Positions 1-8,993 of a stretch of 64,000 bases of DNA are shown piece by piece; the first letter of the stretch is position 1, and each line of letters starts with the position of its first letter. Origin of the DNA: Chromohalobacter canadensis (GTDB lineage Bacteria; Pseudomonadota; Gammaproteobacteria; Pseudomonadales; Halomonadaceae); contig NZ_CP140151.1 of the NCBI RefSeq assembly GCF_034479555.1, forward strand, positions 1,054,001 to 1,118,000, written 5' to 3'. Position numbers and translations under genes: made by a program. A model generated the notes under the pieces. The model ran no database searches. It saw nothing but the letters and a program-made list of their open reading frames with translations, and was not told the DNA's origin.

Positions 1-765
1 GGCGGTGTAGTCGATCACGAACTGACCGGCGCTACGGTTCTGGTCGACCAAGGCGCCCCGTTCGTCCTCGAAGTTGTTCTCCAACTGATAGCGCAGTTCC
101 GGCCAGGCACGTTCAAGATTCAGCGCCAGCTCGAGCTGCCATTCACCATCGTGATTCGACAAGTGTACGCGCTCATCGCTCGCCAGCGGTTGTGCCGCCA
201 GAGAAACGCCTTCCTGGTCACCGACGTTGTCGTTCAGGTAGCGCTGCAGCGCGGCCAGGCACTGGGCTTCGTTGCCGCTGCCTTCGCAGCGCACTTCGCT
301 GGAGCCGTCACGCAGCCCCTGACGAACACTCAACGTTCCCAGGCCGGTCTCGAGACGCCCCGCATCAACATCGGCATCTTCGACACTGGCGCCCTGCGCG
401 GACGCGAATCCCTGCAACATCGGCCAGACACCGCCCGGCGCGGCATTGACGACCAACCAACGTTCGTCGCCGGCCTCGCGGGATTCGACGAATGCCGCCT
501 CGGCTTCCTGGCTAGAGGCCAGCGGGCGTGGGCGTGGCACGTCGAAGTCTTCGTCCGTGGCCGCGAAATCGCTCTCGGCATCGGGCACCGGCATGGCGTT
601 CTGGTACCGTGACGAGTCGCGCGAATCCGGCAACGTCACTGGCTCGACCATCTCGGCATCGGCGTATTCAGTGTTTCGGTCGTAATAAAAACCGGAACGG
701 CTACAGCCACTTACGATCAGAGTGGCGCCGATGATCAGCGGCATCCATTTAAGGACGGGTTTCAT
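1..765 (-). CDS. bamC: BamC, outer-membrane assembly lipoprotein (3' end outside window)
   Basis: This is the lipoprotein subunit of the BAM complex that inserts beta-barrel proteins into the outer membrane. The reading frame opens with a short basic-hydrophobic signal and a VSGC lipobox with Cys at about residue 21. A long polar, unstructured stretch follows; in the family it contacts BamD. The part seen then covers the first helix-grip domain. An AAGGTG sequence lies 6 nt before the ATG. The gene follows dapA at 89 nt on the same strand, the same order as dapA-bamC (nlpB) in E. coli. The C-terminal domain lies beyond base 1, so completeness cannot be judged. Confidence 0.88.
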   Translation of the reverse strand, partial: MKPVLKWMPLIIGATLIVSGCSRSGFYYDRNTEYADAEMVEPVTLPDSRDSSRYQNAMPVPDAESDFAATDEDFDVPRPRPLASSQEAEAAFVESREAGDERWLVVNAAPGGVWPMLQGFASAQGASVEDADVDAGRLETGLGTLSVRQGLRDGSSEVRCEGSGNEAQCLAALQRYLNDNVGDQEGVSLAAQPLASDERVHLSNHDGEWQLELALNLERAWPELRYQLENNFEDERGALVDQNRSAGQFVIDYTA

Positions 766-854
766 GCATACACCTTCTTTATGCGTTGATCAGCCTCGAG
801 GAGTGCCGCTAACGCCGATAAACGTCCGGGTCCTCGACGCCTCTCGACGGTTGG

Positions 855-1739
855 TCAGCCTTCGGTCACGCCAGCGAGCTGCAGGGCTTCACTCACCGTG
901 GAGTGGTACTTGTCAGAGAGCCACGTCATCGGCAGGCGGATACCCTGCTCCGCGAGCCCCATGCGGTTGAGCGCCCACTTCACCGGAATCGGATTGGCTT
1001 CGACACCCAGCGCGGTGTGCAGCGACATGAGGCGTGAATTGATCTGATGCGCTCGTTCGGTATCGCCGGCAACGGCGGCCTCGCACAACTCGTGCATGGC
1101 GCGCGGCGCGACATTGGCGCATACCGAAATATCGCCGTGACCGCCCATCAACATGAAGTCGCACGCCGTGGGATCGTCACCGGAATAAAGCGCGAAGTTG
1201 GTATTCTTGAGACGATCGACCAACTCCTCGGCGCGCTCGAGATTGCCGGTGGCGTCCTTGAGTCCGACGATGTTCTCGATCTCTGCAAGACGGAACACGG
1301 TCTCGTTGTAGATATCCGAGCAGGTGCGACCGGGCACGTTGTAGAGAATGACCGGCAATCCTCCACCCTCGGCGACAGCCTTGAAATGCTGGTAAAGCCC
1401 TTCCTGCGTGGGCTTGTTGTAGTAAGGGGCCACCGACAAGCAGAGGTCCGCGCCTACTTCGCGCGCATAACGCGCCAGCTCGACCGCTTCCGACGTCGCG
1501 TTGGCGCCGGTACCGGCGATCACCGGAACGCGGCCGTCGACTTCCTCGACGACGCAGCGAATGACGTCGAAATGTTCGGCGAACGACATGGTGGTCGGCT
1601 CACCGGTGGTGCCCGCCGCGACGATGGCATCGGTGCCGTTGTCGAGATGGAATCCCACCAGGCGACGCAGCGCCTCCCAGTCGATATCGCCACTGACCTT
1701 CATCGGTGTCGCCAAAGCGACGATGCTGCCTGTGATCAT
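855..1739 (-). CDS. dapA: 4-hydroxy-tetrahydrodipicolinate synthase
   Basis: Condenses pyruvate with aspartate semialdehyde, the first committed step of lysine and diaminopimelate synthesis, in the cytoplasm. The protein is 294 aa, normal for the family. Thr44-Thr45 sit in AAGTTGEP, the proton-relay Tyr in LYNVPGRT with its following Arg, and the Schiff-base Lys161 in GLKDATG. I chose the internal ATG before ITGSIV because it gives the family N-terminus and has AGGAGA 12 nt upstream; a longer in-frame ATG at 1814 adds 25 unrelated residues. Likely co-transcribed with bamC downstream. Confidence 0.96.
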   Translation of the reverse strand: MITGSIVALATPMKVSGDIDWEALRRLVGFHLDNGTDAIVAAGTTGEPTTMSFAEHFDVIRCVVEEVDGRVPVIAGTGANATSEAVELARYAREVGADLCLSVAPYYNKPTQEGLYQHFKAVAEGGGLPVILYNVPGRTCSDIYNETVFRLAEIENIVGLKDATGNLERAEELVDRLKNTNFALYSGDDPTACDFMLMGGHGDISVCANVAPRAMHELCEAAVAGDTERAHQINSRLMSLHTALGVEANPIPVKWALNRMGLAEQGIRLPMTWLSDKYHSTVSEALQLAGVTEG

Positions 1740-1912
1740 CCTGCAGTGCTCTCCTGTGAATCGGGCCAGCGTGCCACCGGCATGCGCGGGCGATAAAAAT
1801 GCGCGTATCGCCAACCGGGCGTTCCAAGCGCCGGACCGGCCTTTCCTGTCATGATGTCGATCAACGCCAAATGGTACTCAGCCAGCTTCATCCTGTACAG
1901 AAGCGGCGTGCT

Positions 1913-1943
1913 TTGACACGCGCGCCTGACTGCAATGTAATCT
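1913..1943 (+). promoter_or_regulatory. Sigma-70-type promoter for bcp
   Basis: TTGACA at 1913-1918 is followed after 17 nt by TGTAAT at 1936-1941. This leaves a leader of about 50 nt before the bcp ATG at 1999. The -35 is a perfect consensus match and the spacing is optimal. Assignment is by sequence match only. Confidence 0.55.
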
Positions 1944-1998
1944 TAACCGCCCACGTTCAGGCAACGACATCTTTCACGTCAGCATTCGAGGAACCTTC

Positions 1999-2475
1999 AT
2001 GAGCGTCAGCATCGGCCAGCATGTACCCGATTTCAGCGCCCCGGCAACGGGCGATACCCAAATCACACTATCCGAATACCGTGGCCAGCAGGTCGTGATC
2101 TATTTCTATCCCAAGGATAGTACTCCGGGCTGCACCACCGAAGGGGGCGACTTCCGCGACCATAAGGCCGACTTCGAGGCCGTCAATACCGTCATTCTCG
2201 GTGTCTCGCGAGACGGGCTGCGTGCCCATGAGAACTTCAAGGCCAAGCAAGGGTTCAATTTCGAGCTGATTTCCGACAAGGACGAGGCAGTATGCCAACT
2301 CTTCGATGTCATCAAACTCAAGAAACTCTACGGCAAAGAGCACCTGGGGATAGAGCGCAGCACCTTCCTGATCGACACTGACGGCAAGCTGGCGCGCGAA
2401 TGGCGCAAGGTGAAGGTCAAGGGCCACGTCGAGGAAGTGCTCGACGCCGCCCGCGAACTCAACACAGCCTCCTGA
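1999..2475 (+). CDS. bcp: Peroxiredoxin, Bcp/PrxQ family
   Basis: Thiol peroxidase that reduces hydrogen peroxide and organic hydroperoxides, normally using thioredoxin. It is 158 aa with the AhpC/TSA fold. The peroxidatic Cys is Cys45 in the context TPGCTTE. The resolving Cys found five residues later in E. coli Bcp is Gly here (position 50), so the enzyme is a 1-Cys type or uses another Cys, such as the one in AVCQLFDV. It is divergent from dapA and convergent with the permease gene, whose stop codon directly abuts its own TGA. Confidence 0.93.
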   Translation: MSVSIGQHVPDFSAPATGDTQITLSEYRGQQVVIYFYPKDSTPGCTTEGGDFRDHKADFEAVNTVILGVSRDGLRAHENFKAKQGFNFELISDKDEAVCQLFDVIKLKKLYGKEHLGIERSTFLIDTDGKLAREWRKVKVKGHVEEVLDAARELNTAS

Positions 2476-3567
2476 TCACTGTTCCGCCGGAGGAGACCGC
2501 AGGCCTGGGTCGCGCACACCGCGCGGCCAGGCATACACCAGCGCTTTGATCAAGGTCGCCAGCGGAATCGCAAAGAATACACCCCAAAAGCCCCAGATAC
2601 CGCCGAAGAACAGCACCGCCAGGATAATCGACACCGGATGCAGGTTGACCGCCTCGGAAAACAGGATCGGCACCAGCACGTTGCCATCCAGCGCCTGAAT
2701 AACGGCATAGGCCAGCAGGACGTAGGCGAGCTGATCGCCGATGCCGAAGTGGAAACCCGCGACGGCCGCCACTGGCAAGGTCGCCACCGCCGCACCGATG
2801 TACGGCACCAGCACCGACAAGCCGACGATCAGTGCCAGCAAGGTAGAGTAAGGCAACCCGAACATCCAGAAGGTAACGAAGGCCACCACGCCCACGATCA
2901 GGATCTCGATCGCCTTGCCGCGAATGTAGTTGGCGATCTGATCGTCCATCTCATGCCAGATGCGCGTCATCAGGACACGCTTCTTGGGTAGCAGGGACAG
3001 CAGAAACAGCGTCAGGCGCTCGCGGTCCTTGAGCAGGAAGAACACCAGGATCGGCACCAATACCAGATAGACGATCACCCCCAAGAGATTGCCCAACGAC
3101 GCCAGCGACAGCGTCAACGCCCGCTGACCGAGCTGAGTCGCCTCGCGCCCGGCGGTGGCGATCCACCGTTCGATCTGATCAGGGGTGATCAAGGTCGGAT
3201 AATGCGACTGCAAGGTATCCAGCCATGCCTGGCCACTGGCGAACATGCGCGGCGCCTCATGCACCAGCTCCACCATCTGGTTCCAGACCAACGGCATGAT
3301 CACCAGGGCCAGCGCCAATAATGCACCCAGAAAGATCAGGAACACGACCAGTACCGACAGCAAGCGTGGCAAGCCGCGCCGTTCTAGCCACGCGACCACG
3401 CCTTCCAGGAGAAAGGCCAGCACCAGGGCGGTGAAGAACGGCGCCAGCATCCGGCCCAGCCAGATGACAGCGGCAAAGCCCAGCACCAGCACGATGAGCA
3501 AGACGACCGCTTCCTCATCCGAGAAATAGCGTTCAACCCACCCCTTGAAGAGGCCTTTCATCGTCAT
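2476..3567 (-). CDS. AI-2E family permease (PerM-like)
   Basis: A 363-aa integral membrane protein with about eight hydrophobic segments, matching the AI-2E/PerM family: an N-terminal helix pair (residues 18-60), a central amphipathic region, and a C-terminal bundle that includes the VLVPYIGA and LVPILFSEAV stretches. Family members are linked to autoinducer or other small-molecule efflux or to Na+/H+ antiport, and substrate cannot be assigned here. I placed the start at 3567 because GAGGAAG lies just upstream and the ATG overlaps the tusA stop by 4 bp (ATGA). This indicates translational coupling; perM-tusA proximity is also known in other gammaproteobacteria. Confidence 0.85.
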   Translation of the reverse strand: MTMKGLFKGWVERYFSDEEAVVLLIVLVLGFAAVIWLGRMLAPFFTALVLAFLLEGVVAWLERRGLPRLLSVLVVFLIFLGALLALALVIMPLVWNQMVELVHEAPRMFASGQAWLDTLQSHYPTLITPDQIERWIATAGREATQLGQRALTLSLASLGNLLGVIVYLVLVPILVFFLLKDRERLTLFLLSLLPKKRVLMTRIWHEMDDQIANYIRGKAIEILIVGVVAFVTFWMFGLPYSTLLALIVGLSVLVPYIGAAVATLPVAAVAGFHFGIGDQLAYVLLAYAVIQALDGNVLVPILFSEAVNLHPVSIILAVLFFGGIWGFWGVFFAIPLATLIKALVYAWPRGVRDPGLRSPPAEQ

Positions 3568-3815
3568 GCTGTGCTTCCTCGTTCGCCCTTGCGCAGCCAA
3601 TAAAAGTAGACGCCGTCCCTTTCTTCACGCGCCTCGAGCCGGTGCGTCCCTTGCGCGGCAAAGGTCTCGAAGTCCTGCCACGAGCCCACATCAGTCGCCT
3701 GAACCTCGAGCAACGCGCCCACCTCGAGCGTCGACAGGGCCTGCTTGGCCTTGAGTAGCGGCAACGGACAATGCAGGCCACGTGCGTCGAGCATTTGATC
3801 GGGTTGCAACGCCAT
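3564..3815 (-). CDS. tusA: TusA-family sulfur carrier protein
   Basis: A small 83-aa persulfide carrier of the TusA/SirA family. The signature Cys is Cys16 in LDARGLHCPLP, the CPxP motif that takes sulfur from a cysteine desulfurase for tRNA thiolation or other pathways. It overlaps the downstream permease start by 4 bp. The family is versatile, so the exact sulfur acceptor cannot be read from the sequence; neighbouring YedF-type proteins are an alternative name. Confidence 0.85.
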   Translation of the reverse strand: MALQPDQMLDARGLHCPLPLLKAKQALSTLEVGALLEVQATDVGSWQDFETFAAQGTHRLEAREERDGVYFYWLRKGERGSTA

Positions 3816-3958
3816 CTGCGCCCCCAGCGGTTCGGTAGTTGAAAACGCAACGATTTAAAGGCACTTTGCCAGTCAGTTCAATGTCGAAGACAACGGTAGC
3901 ATGGCGTGCACCATGCCGTCGGCCTCTCCGCCCCGTCGCGCCATTCAAGAGGATGCCC

Positions 3959-5404
3959 ATGCCACGTCGCTGGACGCTGCTTCCTGCCCTATGTCTCGCC
4001 CTGACATTTTGCGCCTTCGCGCCGAATGCCCTGGCACAAAACGATTACGGGCTTCCCGAGCTGGGTGGCTCGAGTGCTACCGTCTCGAGCGGTGAGGAAC
4101 ATCGCCTGGGGCGCGCCTGGCTACGTCAGTTCCGCGCCCAGACCGACGAGTGGCAAGACCCCATCGCGCAAGATTACATCCATGGCCTGGTGGCGCGCCT
4201 ATTACCGTATGCCGGGGTCCACGACGACACTGTCATCACCCTGGTCGACAGCCGACTTCTCAATGCCTTCGCCGTGCCCGGAGGCGTGATCGGGGTCAAC
4301 AGCGGCCTGTTCACCTTCACCGAGAGCGAGGATGCCCTGGCCTCGGTGATCGCCCACGAGCTCGGCCATCTGTCACAGCATCATTTCGCACGCCGCATGC
4401 AGCGCGTGGAAGAGACACAGCTCCCCACCATGGGTGCCATGCTGGTCGGCATGGTTCTCGCGGCGGGCGGCGCAGGCGATGCGGGGCTGGCTACCATGGT
4501 CGGCTCGCAAGCGGCCTTCATTCAGGATCAGCTCGCCTACTCCCGGCGTTTCGAGCAGGAAGCCGACCGTATCGGGCTGGAGGCGCTGGCCGATGCCGGC
4601 TTCGACCCGCAGGCCATGCCCGAACTCTTCCGCGCCATGCAACGCCTGGCCAGCCTACAGGGCGGCAATCCGCCGGAATTCCTGCTCACACACCCGGTCA
4701 CCGAAGCCCGCATCGCCGACACCCAGGCCCGCGCCGACCAAATGCCCGCGTCCGAACCGCACGACAGCACGGCCTTCGGCCTGATTCGCGCCCGCGCCCT
4801 GCTCTCACTCAACCGCGACAATCCCGGCCAGGCCATGACCCAGCTACGTCAGGACGACCCTCCTGACGCCGCGATACGCTACCTGCAAGCGCTGATCGAT
4901 GCCCACAACGGTCATACTGCACAGGCACTCGACACGATCGACCAGTTAAGCGCGGCGCAGCCGGATCTCTCGATGCTGCCGGCCAGCGCAGCTCAGGTGG
5001 CGTTCGACGCCGGCCAGCGCGATGTGGCATTGAGCCGCGCCCGGCGGATCCTGCGTTTGCAACCGGACTACCGCCCGGCGCAGCTCATCGAGGCAGAGGT
5101 CCTGCTGCAGCAAGACCCACGCCAGGCATACGACATCTTGCGCCGCATGAGCGATCAATATCCCGAGGATCCGCAAGTCTTCTCTCTGCTCGCCGAGGCC
5201 GCCGGGCGCAGCGACCGCAACCTGTGGGGTATGCTCGCCCGCGCCGAGCAATTGCAGCTGACCGGTCATATCGACCGCGCCATCAAACAGCTCGACATCG
5301 CCGAAGAGACGGCACGCAATCAGGGCGACTTCGCCATGGCCAGCCGCTTAGTTGAGCGCCGCAAGGCGTATTTGGGGTATCGGCAAACGCTCCAGAACTT
5401 CTAG
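3959..5404 (+). CDS. bepA: BepA-type periplasmic M48 metalloprotease with TPR domain
   Basis: A periplasmic zinc protease and chaperone for outer-membrane proteins, 481 aa. A cleavable signal ends near residue 26 (ALAQ). The M48 domain carries His133-Glu-Leu-Gly-His137 and the third zinc ligand Glu201 in EQEADRIG. TPR repeats fill the C-terminal half, as in BepA (YfgC). I chose the ATG at 3959 because AAGAGGA is 6 nt upstream; ATG 3953 is too close to that site and more upstream starts add non-signal sequence. The stop codon TAG (5402-5404) is made partly from the border of a MITE-like element. Confidence 0.92.
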   Translation: MPRRWTLLPALCLALTFCAFAPNALAQNDYGLPELGGSSATVSSGEEHRLGRAWLRQFRAQTDEWQDPIAQDYIHGLVARLLPYAGVHDDTVITLVDSRLLNAFAVPGGVIGVNSGLFTFTESEDALASVIAHELGHLSQHHFARRMQRVEETQLPTMGAMLVGMVLAAGGAGDAGLATMVGSQAAFIQDQLAYSRRFEQEADRIGLEALADAGFDPQAMPELFRAMQRLASLQGGNPPEFLLTHPVTEARIADTQARADQMPASEPHDSTAFGLIRARALLSLNRDNPGQAMTQLRQDDPPDAAIRYLQALIDAHNGHTAQALDTIDQLSAAQPDLSMLPASAAQVAFDAGQRDVALSRARRILRLQPDYRPAQLIEAEVLLQQDPRQAYDILRRMSDQYPEDPQVFSLLAEAAGRSDRNLWGMLARAEQLQLTGHIDRAIKQLDIAEETARNQGDFAMASRLVERRKAYLGYRQTLQNF

Positions 5405-5544
5405 GCTTTGTACGAAAACTGCCTGTGCTCGGCCATACGGCGTTAAAAATCAGCTCAAAGTACTCATTTACACCCCGTAAACTCCGCCTTTTCGCTGATT
5501 TTTGCCTTGTCTGGCCATCGCTCGCCGACTTTTCGTACAAAGCC
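5404..5544. mobile_element. MITE-like element, 141 bp, with 15-bp terminal inverted repeats
   Basis: The perfect inverted repeat GGCTTTGTACGAAAA lies at 5404-5418 and its complement at 5530-5544. The element is flanked on both sides by TA (5402-5403 and 5545-5546), which would fit a TA target duplication of the IS630/Tc1 type. It holds no transposase gene. It fills the gap between bepA and the convergent regulator and supplies the G of the bepA stop codon. I have an impression that similar sequence is dispersed in other gammaproteobacteria, but that needs a search. Confidence 0.7.
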
Positions 5545-5563
5545 TAAGCTCTGAAAACTGCCG

Positions 5564-6538
5564 TCAATGACGCGGTATGCGTTCATCGCGCGGGCTGATG
5601 CCGAAATGGTTACGGTACGCCGTGGAGAAATGCGCCCCGGAGGAAAACCCCGTGGACAAGGCAATGTCGCCGACCGCCTGTTCACTGTCGCGCAACAACT
5701 GGCGGGCCTTCTGAAGCCGCAGCTCCAGGTAGTAACGACTGGGCACCGCCTGCAGATACTTCTTGAACAACCGCTCCAGCTGCCGCCGGGAAATCCCCAG
5801 GTGTTCCGCCAGCTCGTGGGTAGTCAACGGCTCCTCGATGTTCGACTCCATCAGCGTCACCGCGTCGACCAGGCTCTGCGGGGCGTGCGAGAGACGCGCG
5901 CGCAACGGTACATGCTGAGGCTCATCCGCCATGCGGATACGCTCGCAGACGAAATGCTCGGAGACACGCTCAGCCAGCCGCGCGCCATGCTGCTGCGCAA
6001 TCAGCGTCATCATCATGTCCATCGCCGCCGTGCCGCCCCCGCAGGTCAAGCGATCACGGTCGATCTCGAACAATTGATGCGAGACATGCACGCCGGGAAA
6101 GTCCCGCGTGAATGCATCGGCCCCGGCGACGTGCAGCGTGACTCGATAGCCCTCCAGTACGCCAGCGCGAGCCAGCACCTGAGTGCCGCCGGCGATGCCG
6201 CCCAGCATGACCCCGCGTGAAGCCAGCCGTTGCAGCCAGCCATGCAAGTCCGGGGATTCGCTCGCTGGCGACGGGCTCACGCCGCACACCATGAGCATGT
6301 CCAGATGTTGGACATCGCTGCCCGCCACGCTTTCCGGCGTCAACGCCAACTCTGCGGCGCTTTTCACCGCACGCCCATCGAGCCCAAAGGTCCGTGGCAC
6401 ATAGAGTCGACGCTCGGCCAGCAAGTTAGCGACGTGCAACGGCTCCATGGCGCAGGCCTGCGCCAGCAGCGAAAACCCCGGCAACAGCAAAAAACCCACC
6501 TGGCGGGGTGCCTCGCGGCGCTCTTCACTCCCTGACAT
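5564..6538 (-). CDS. GlxA-family transcriptional regulator (DJ-1/PfpI + AraC)
   Basis: A 324-aa regulator. Residues about 10-180 form a DJ-1/PfpI (GATase1-like) domain; the nucleophile-elbow Cys is replaced in GIAGGTQVL, so it is probably a ligand-sensing rather than catalytic fold. Residues about 215-320 form an AraC/XylS double helix-turn-helix (ELAEHLGISRRQLERLF and ALSTGFSSGAHFSTAYR). The family includes GbdR, CdhR and ArgR-type regulators of betaine, carnitine and arginine use; the ligand here is unknown. The ATG at 6538 overlaps the upstream lipoprotein gene by 14 bp, so the regulator is third in a fabV operon. Confidence 0.86.
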   Translation of the reverse strand: MSGSEERREAPRQVGFLLLPGFSLLAQACAMEPLHVANLLAERRLYVPRTFGLDGRAVKSAAELALTPESVAGSDVQHLDMLMVCGVSPSPASESPDLHGWLQRLASRGVMLGGIAGGTQVLARAGVLEGYRVTLHVAGADAFTRDFPGVHVSHQLFEIDRDRLTCGGGTAAMDMMMTLIAQQHGARLAERVSEHFVCERIRMADEPQHVPLRARLSHAPQSLVDAVTLMESNIEEPLTTHELAEHLGISRRQLERLFKKYLQAVPSRYYLELRLQKARQLLRDSEQAVGDIALSTGFSSGAHFSTAYRNHFGISPRDERIPRH

Positions 6539-7205
6539 CGAGCAACGCCTCCACCAGCGCGTCCGTCTCGCGGTCGATATGCGCGGCACGCGTGGCGAGC
6601 TCGTCCAGCGCGTCGCGCATATCAGGCATCCGATCACCCAGCGAGGCCAGGTCGCGAGCCTTTTCCTCGTGCTCGAGCAGCAGCGCGGTATCGTTGAGCG
6701 TCTCCGTCAGCGGCCGCATCTGCTCGCGCGAAGTGGCAAGCGCCTGGCGAATGTCTTCATAGCGTTCTCGGGACTCGGCCAATTGCCGCTCGCTGAGTTC
6801 GCGATAGCGATCATCGTGGTAGTCGTCGAGCTCCTCGCGCCATTCGGTGAAGACTGCCTCGGCCGCCTCATCGGCGTCATCGAGCCGCCAGGCCAGATCG
6901 CGCTGCGCGTCGTCGCTTTCCTCAAGCGCGTGCGTCAATGCCTCGCGCTCACGCGAGAAGGTACTCGGCGAGGCGGAAAGCGCCAAATCCAGACGCGACA
7001 AGGCACTGTCCAGTGCCTCTCGGGCACGTTGCTGGGCCTGCCGGGCGGCGTCGACGCGCTCCGCCAGAACCTCGCCACGCGACACGCCAAGACGCTCCAT
7101 GGACGCGTAATACGGCGAGCTCTGACACCCGACGAGCAGGCCCAGCAACACGACACACATTCCCCAGCGCAACGTGCGGGACAAGCGCTCGGACACGGCG
7201 ATCAC
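6525..7205 (-). CDS. DUF2959-type lipoprotein
   Basis: A 226-aa predicted lipoprotein: signal with lipobox VGCQ (Cys at residue 27), then an almost entirely charged, helical and coiled-coil-forming body rich in Arg, Glu and Ala. It resembles the DUF2959 family, whose function is not known to me. The start is GTG, and GTGA overlaps the fabV stop by 4 bp, so translation is coupled to fabV. An ATG 15 codons later would also leave an intact signal peptide. Coupling with fatty-acid synthesis hints at an envelope role, but this is only context. Confidence 0.72.
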   Translation of the reverse strand: MIAVSERLSRTLRWGMCVVLLGLLVGCQSSPYYASMERLGVSRGEVLAERVDAARQAQQRAREALDSALSRLDLALSASPSTFSREREALTHALEESDDAQRDLAWRLDDADEAAEAVFTEWREELDDYHDDRYRELSERQLAESRERYEDIRQALATSREQMRPLTETLNDTALLLEHEEKARDLASLGDRMPDMRDALDELATRAAHIDRETDALVEALLDVRE

Positions 7206-8407
7206 AGCTGCACGACGTCGAACTCCGCTACGGGGTCGACGTCCGCCTCGTAATCGACATCCTCACGCTCAAAGCCGAACAACTTGAGAAAGTCGTGCTT
7301 GTAACCGGCGTAATCGGTCAGCGTGAAGAGATTGTCGGTGGTCACTTGCGACCATAGCTTCTTGCACGGCTGTTGCACGTCGTCGCGTAGCTCCCAGTCG
7401 TCGAGACGCAGGCGGCCCGCTTCGTCGGTATCCTGCTCTTGAGATGAATAGAGACGCTCGGCATACAGGCGATTGAGCTGATCGATGGTGCCCTCGTGCA
7501 GGCCCTTCTCTTTCATGATCTTGTAGACCATCGAGATATAAAGAGGCATCACCGGGATCGCTGCGCTGGCCTGAGTCACCACCGACTTGAGCACCGCCAC
7601 ATTGGCACTGCCCCCTTCCTTGGACAGACGCGCGTCGATTTCGCCGGCGGCGCGGTCCAGGTCTTCCTTGGCCTTGCCCAGCGCGCCATGCCAGTAGATC
7701 GGCCAGGTGATCTCGGTGCCGATGTAGCTGAACGCCACGCTGCGCGCGCCCGGCGCCAACACGCCTGCCTCGTCCAGCGCGTCGATCCAAAGCTCCCAGT
7801 CCTCGCCGCCCATGACGGTGATGGTATCGGCGATTTCCTGCTCGCTGGCCGGCTCTACGGAGGCCTCGGTGATGGCATCCTTGTTGGTATCGATGGCCGT
7901 GGCGGTATAGGTCTCGCCGATGGGCTTGAGGGCGGAACGCTTGAGTTCGCCGCTATCGGGCATCTTGCGTACCGGCGAGGCCAGCGAGTACACCACCAGA
8001 TCGATCTGACCCAGGTCCTGCTTGATCAAGTCGATGGCTTTGGTGCGCGCCTCGTGCGAGAAGGCATCGCCATTGATCGCCTTGCTGTAAAGGCCTTCTT
8101 CCTTGGCGAACTTGTCAAACGCTGCCGAGTTGTACCACCCCGCCGTGCCCGGCTTCTTCTCGGTGCCCGGCTTCTCGTAGAAAACCCCGAGGGTCGACGC
8201 CCCGTAACCGAAGGCCGCGGTGACACGCGCGGCCAAGCCGTAACCGCTGGAAGCGCCGATCACCAACACCTTCTTCGGGCCGTTCTCCTGTTCGCTTTGC
8301 ACAATATTCGCACGTGTGGTGGCAATCTGTTCGGCGACATTGCGCTCGCAGCCCTTGGGATGCGTCGTAGTGCAGATGAAGCCACGAACCTTGGGTTTGA
8401 TGATCAC
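7202..8407 (-). CDS. fabV: FabV-type enoyl-ACP reductase
   Basis: NADH-dependent reduction of trans-2-enoyl-ACP, the last step of each fatty-acid elongation cycle. FabV enzymes are typically insensitive to triclosan. The protein is 401 aa, longer than FabI, as expected. It shows the dinucleotide-binding loop VIGASSGYG and the family catalytic Tyr-X8-Lys in [11 protein letters not shown] chose the GTG start because AGAGG lies 8 nt upstream and the protein then begins with [10 protein letters not shown], the family N-terminus; an ATG at 8476 adds 23 unrelated residues. First gene of a tightly overlapping operon with the DUF2959 lipoprotein and the GlxA-type regulator. Confidence 0.95.
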   Translation of the reverse strand: MIIKPKVRGFICTTTHPKGCERNVAEQIATTRANIVQSEQENGPKKVLVIGASSGYGLAARVTAAFGYGASTLGVFYEKPGTEKKPGTAGWYNSAAFDKFAKEEGLYSKAINGDAFSHEARTKAIDLIKQDLGQIDLVVYSLASPVRKMPDSGELKRSALKPIGETYTATAIDTNKDAITEASVEPASEQEIADTITVMGGEDWELWIDALDEAGVLAPGARSVAFSYIGTEITWPIYWHGALGKAKEDLDRAAGEIDARLSKEGGSANVAVLKSVVTQASAAIPVMPLYISMVYKIMKEKGLHEGTIDQLNRLYAERLYSSQEQDTDEAGRLRLDDWELRDDVQQPCKKLWSQVTTDNLFTLTDYAGYKHDFLKLFGFEREDVDYEADVDPVAEFDVVQL

Positions 8408-8591
8408 AGAGGAAACCTCTTTGCTGACGTCATTCGTTGATCGCGGTCGCAACCGCCACGGGGAAACGCGCGCCAATGCGCGGTTTCTTTATTGTGGGGC
8501 ATTCTAGCGGGTGATGGCGTCCATGTCCGCACCCCCTTGCTCGTCATGGACGAGTGGCCGAAGATGCCCCCTCACAGCGAAGGCCCAAAAC

Positions 8592-8981
8592 ATGCAAGAT
8601 CCCAACGAGCTTGAAAACCTACTGGAACGCCGTGGCGCCCTATGGCTCGCGCTCTCGCCGCTCTGGCTCGAGCGCGAGCCTCGGGAACGTGAATATAGCC
8701 GCATGCTCGAGGTGGTCGAGACGCAAGGCCATACGCCTCAGGAATTGGAAATGATCTATCGGCTGGAGATGGCGCCGGTCATGTCGCGTCGCCAGATGTC
8801 GGTGGCCGGTGAGTGGCGCGCCTTCGACGAGGACCGCCTGCTGCTCGACCTGGCACGCCACACGCGTCGTCTACATGGCTGGCGCAAGGGCTTCTGGCTG
8901 CTGTTTTCCGGATTGACCACGATGATGAGCCGGCCGCGCTTCGACATCTTGATCGAACGTCTGCATGCAACCTCGCCATGA
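8592..8981 (+). CDS. Conserved hypothetical protein, 129 aa
   Basis: A small, soluble, mostly helical protein without signal peptide or obvious catalytic motif. It starts with MQDPNELENLL and has basic and aromatic residues toward the C-terminus (HGWRKGFWLLFSGLTTMM). I do not recognise a characterised family. An upstream in-frame ATG at 8511 would add 27 low-quality residues, so the internal ATG is preferred. It is convergent with the glutathione peroxidase gene. Confidence 0.55.
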   Translation: MQDPNELENLLERRGALWLALSPLWLEREPREREYSRMLEVVETQGHTPQELEMIYRLEMAPVMSRRQMSVAGEWRAFDEDRLLLDLARHTRRLHGWRKGFWLLFSGLTTMMSRPRFDILIERLHATSP

Positions 8982-8993
8982 GTCATACGAGCG

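Noticed and set aside
5283..5540. 85-aa minus-strand frame
   Set aside because: It lies across the MITE-like element and the end of bepA; translation of repeat sequence.
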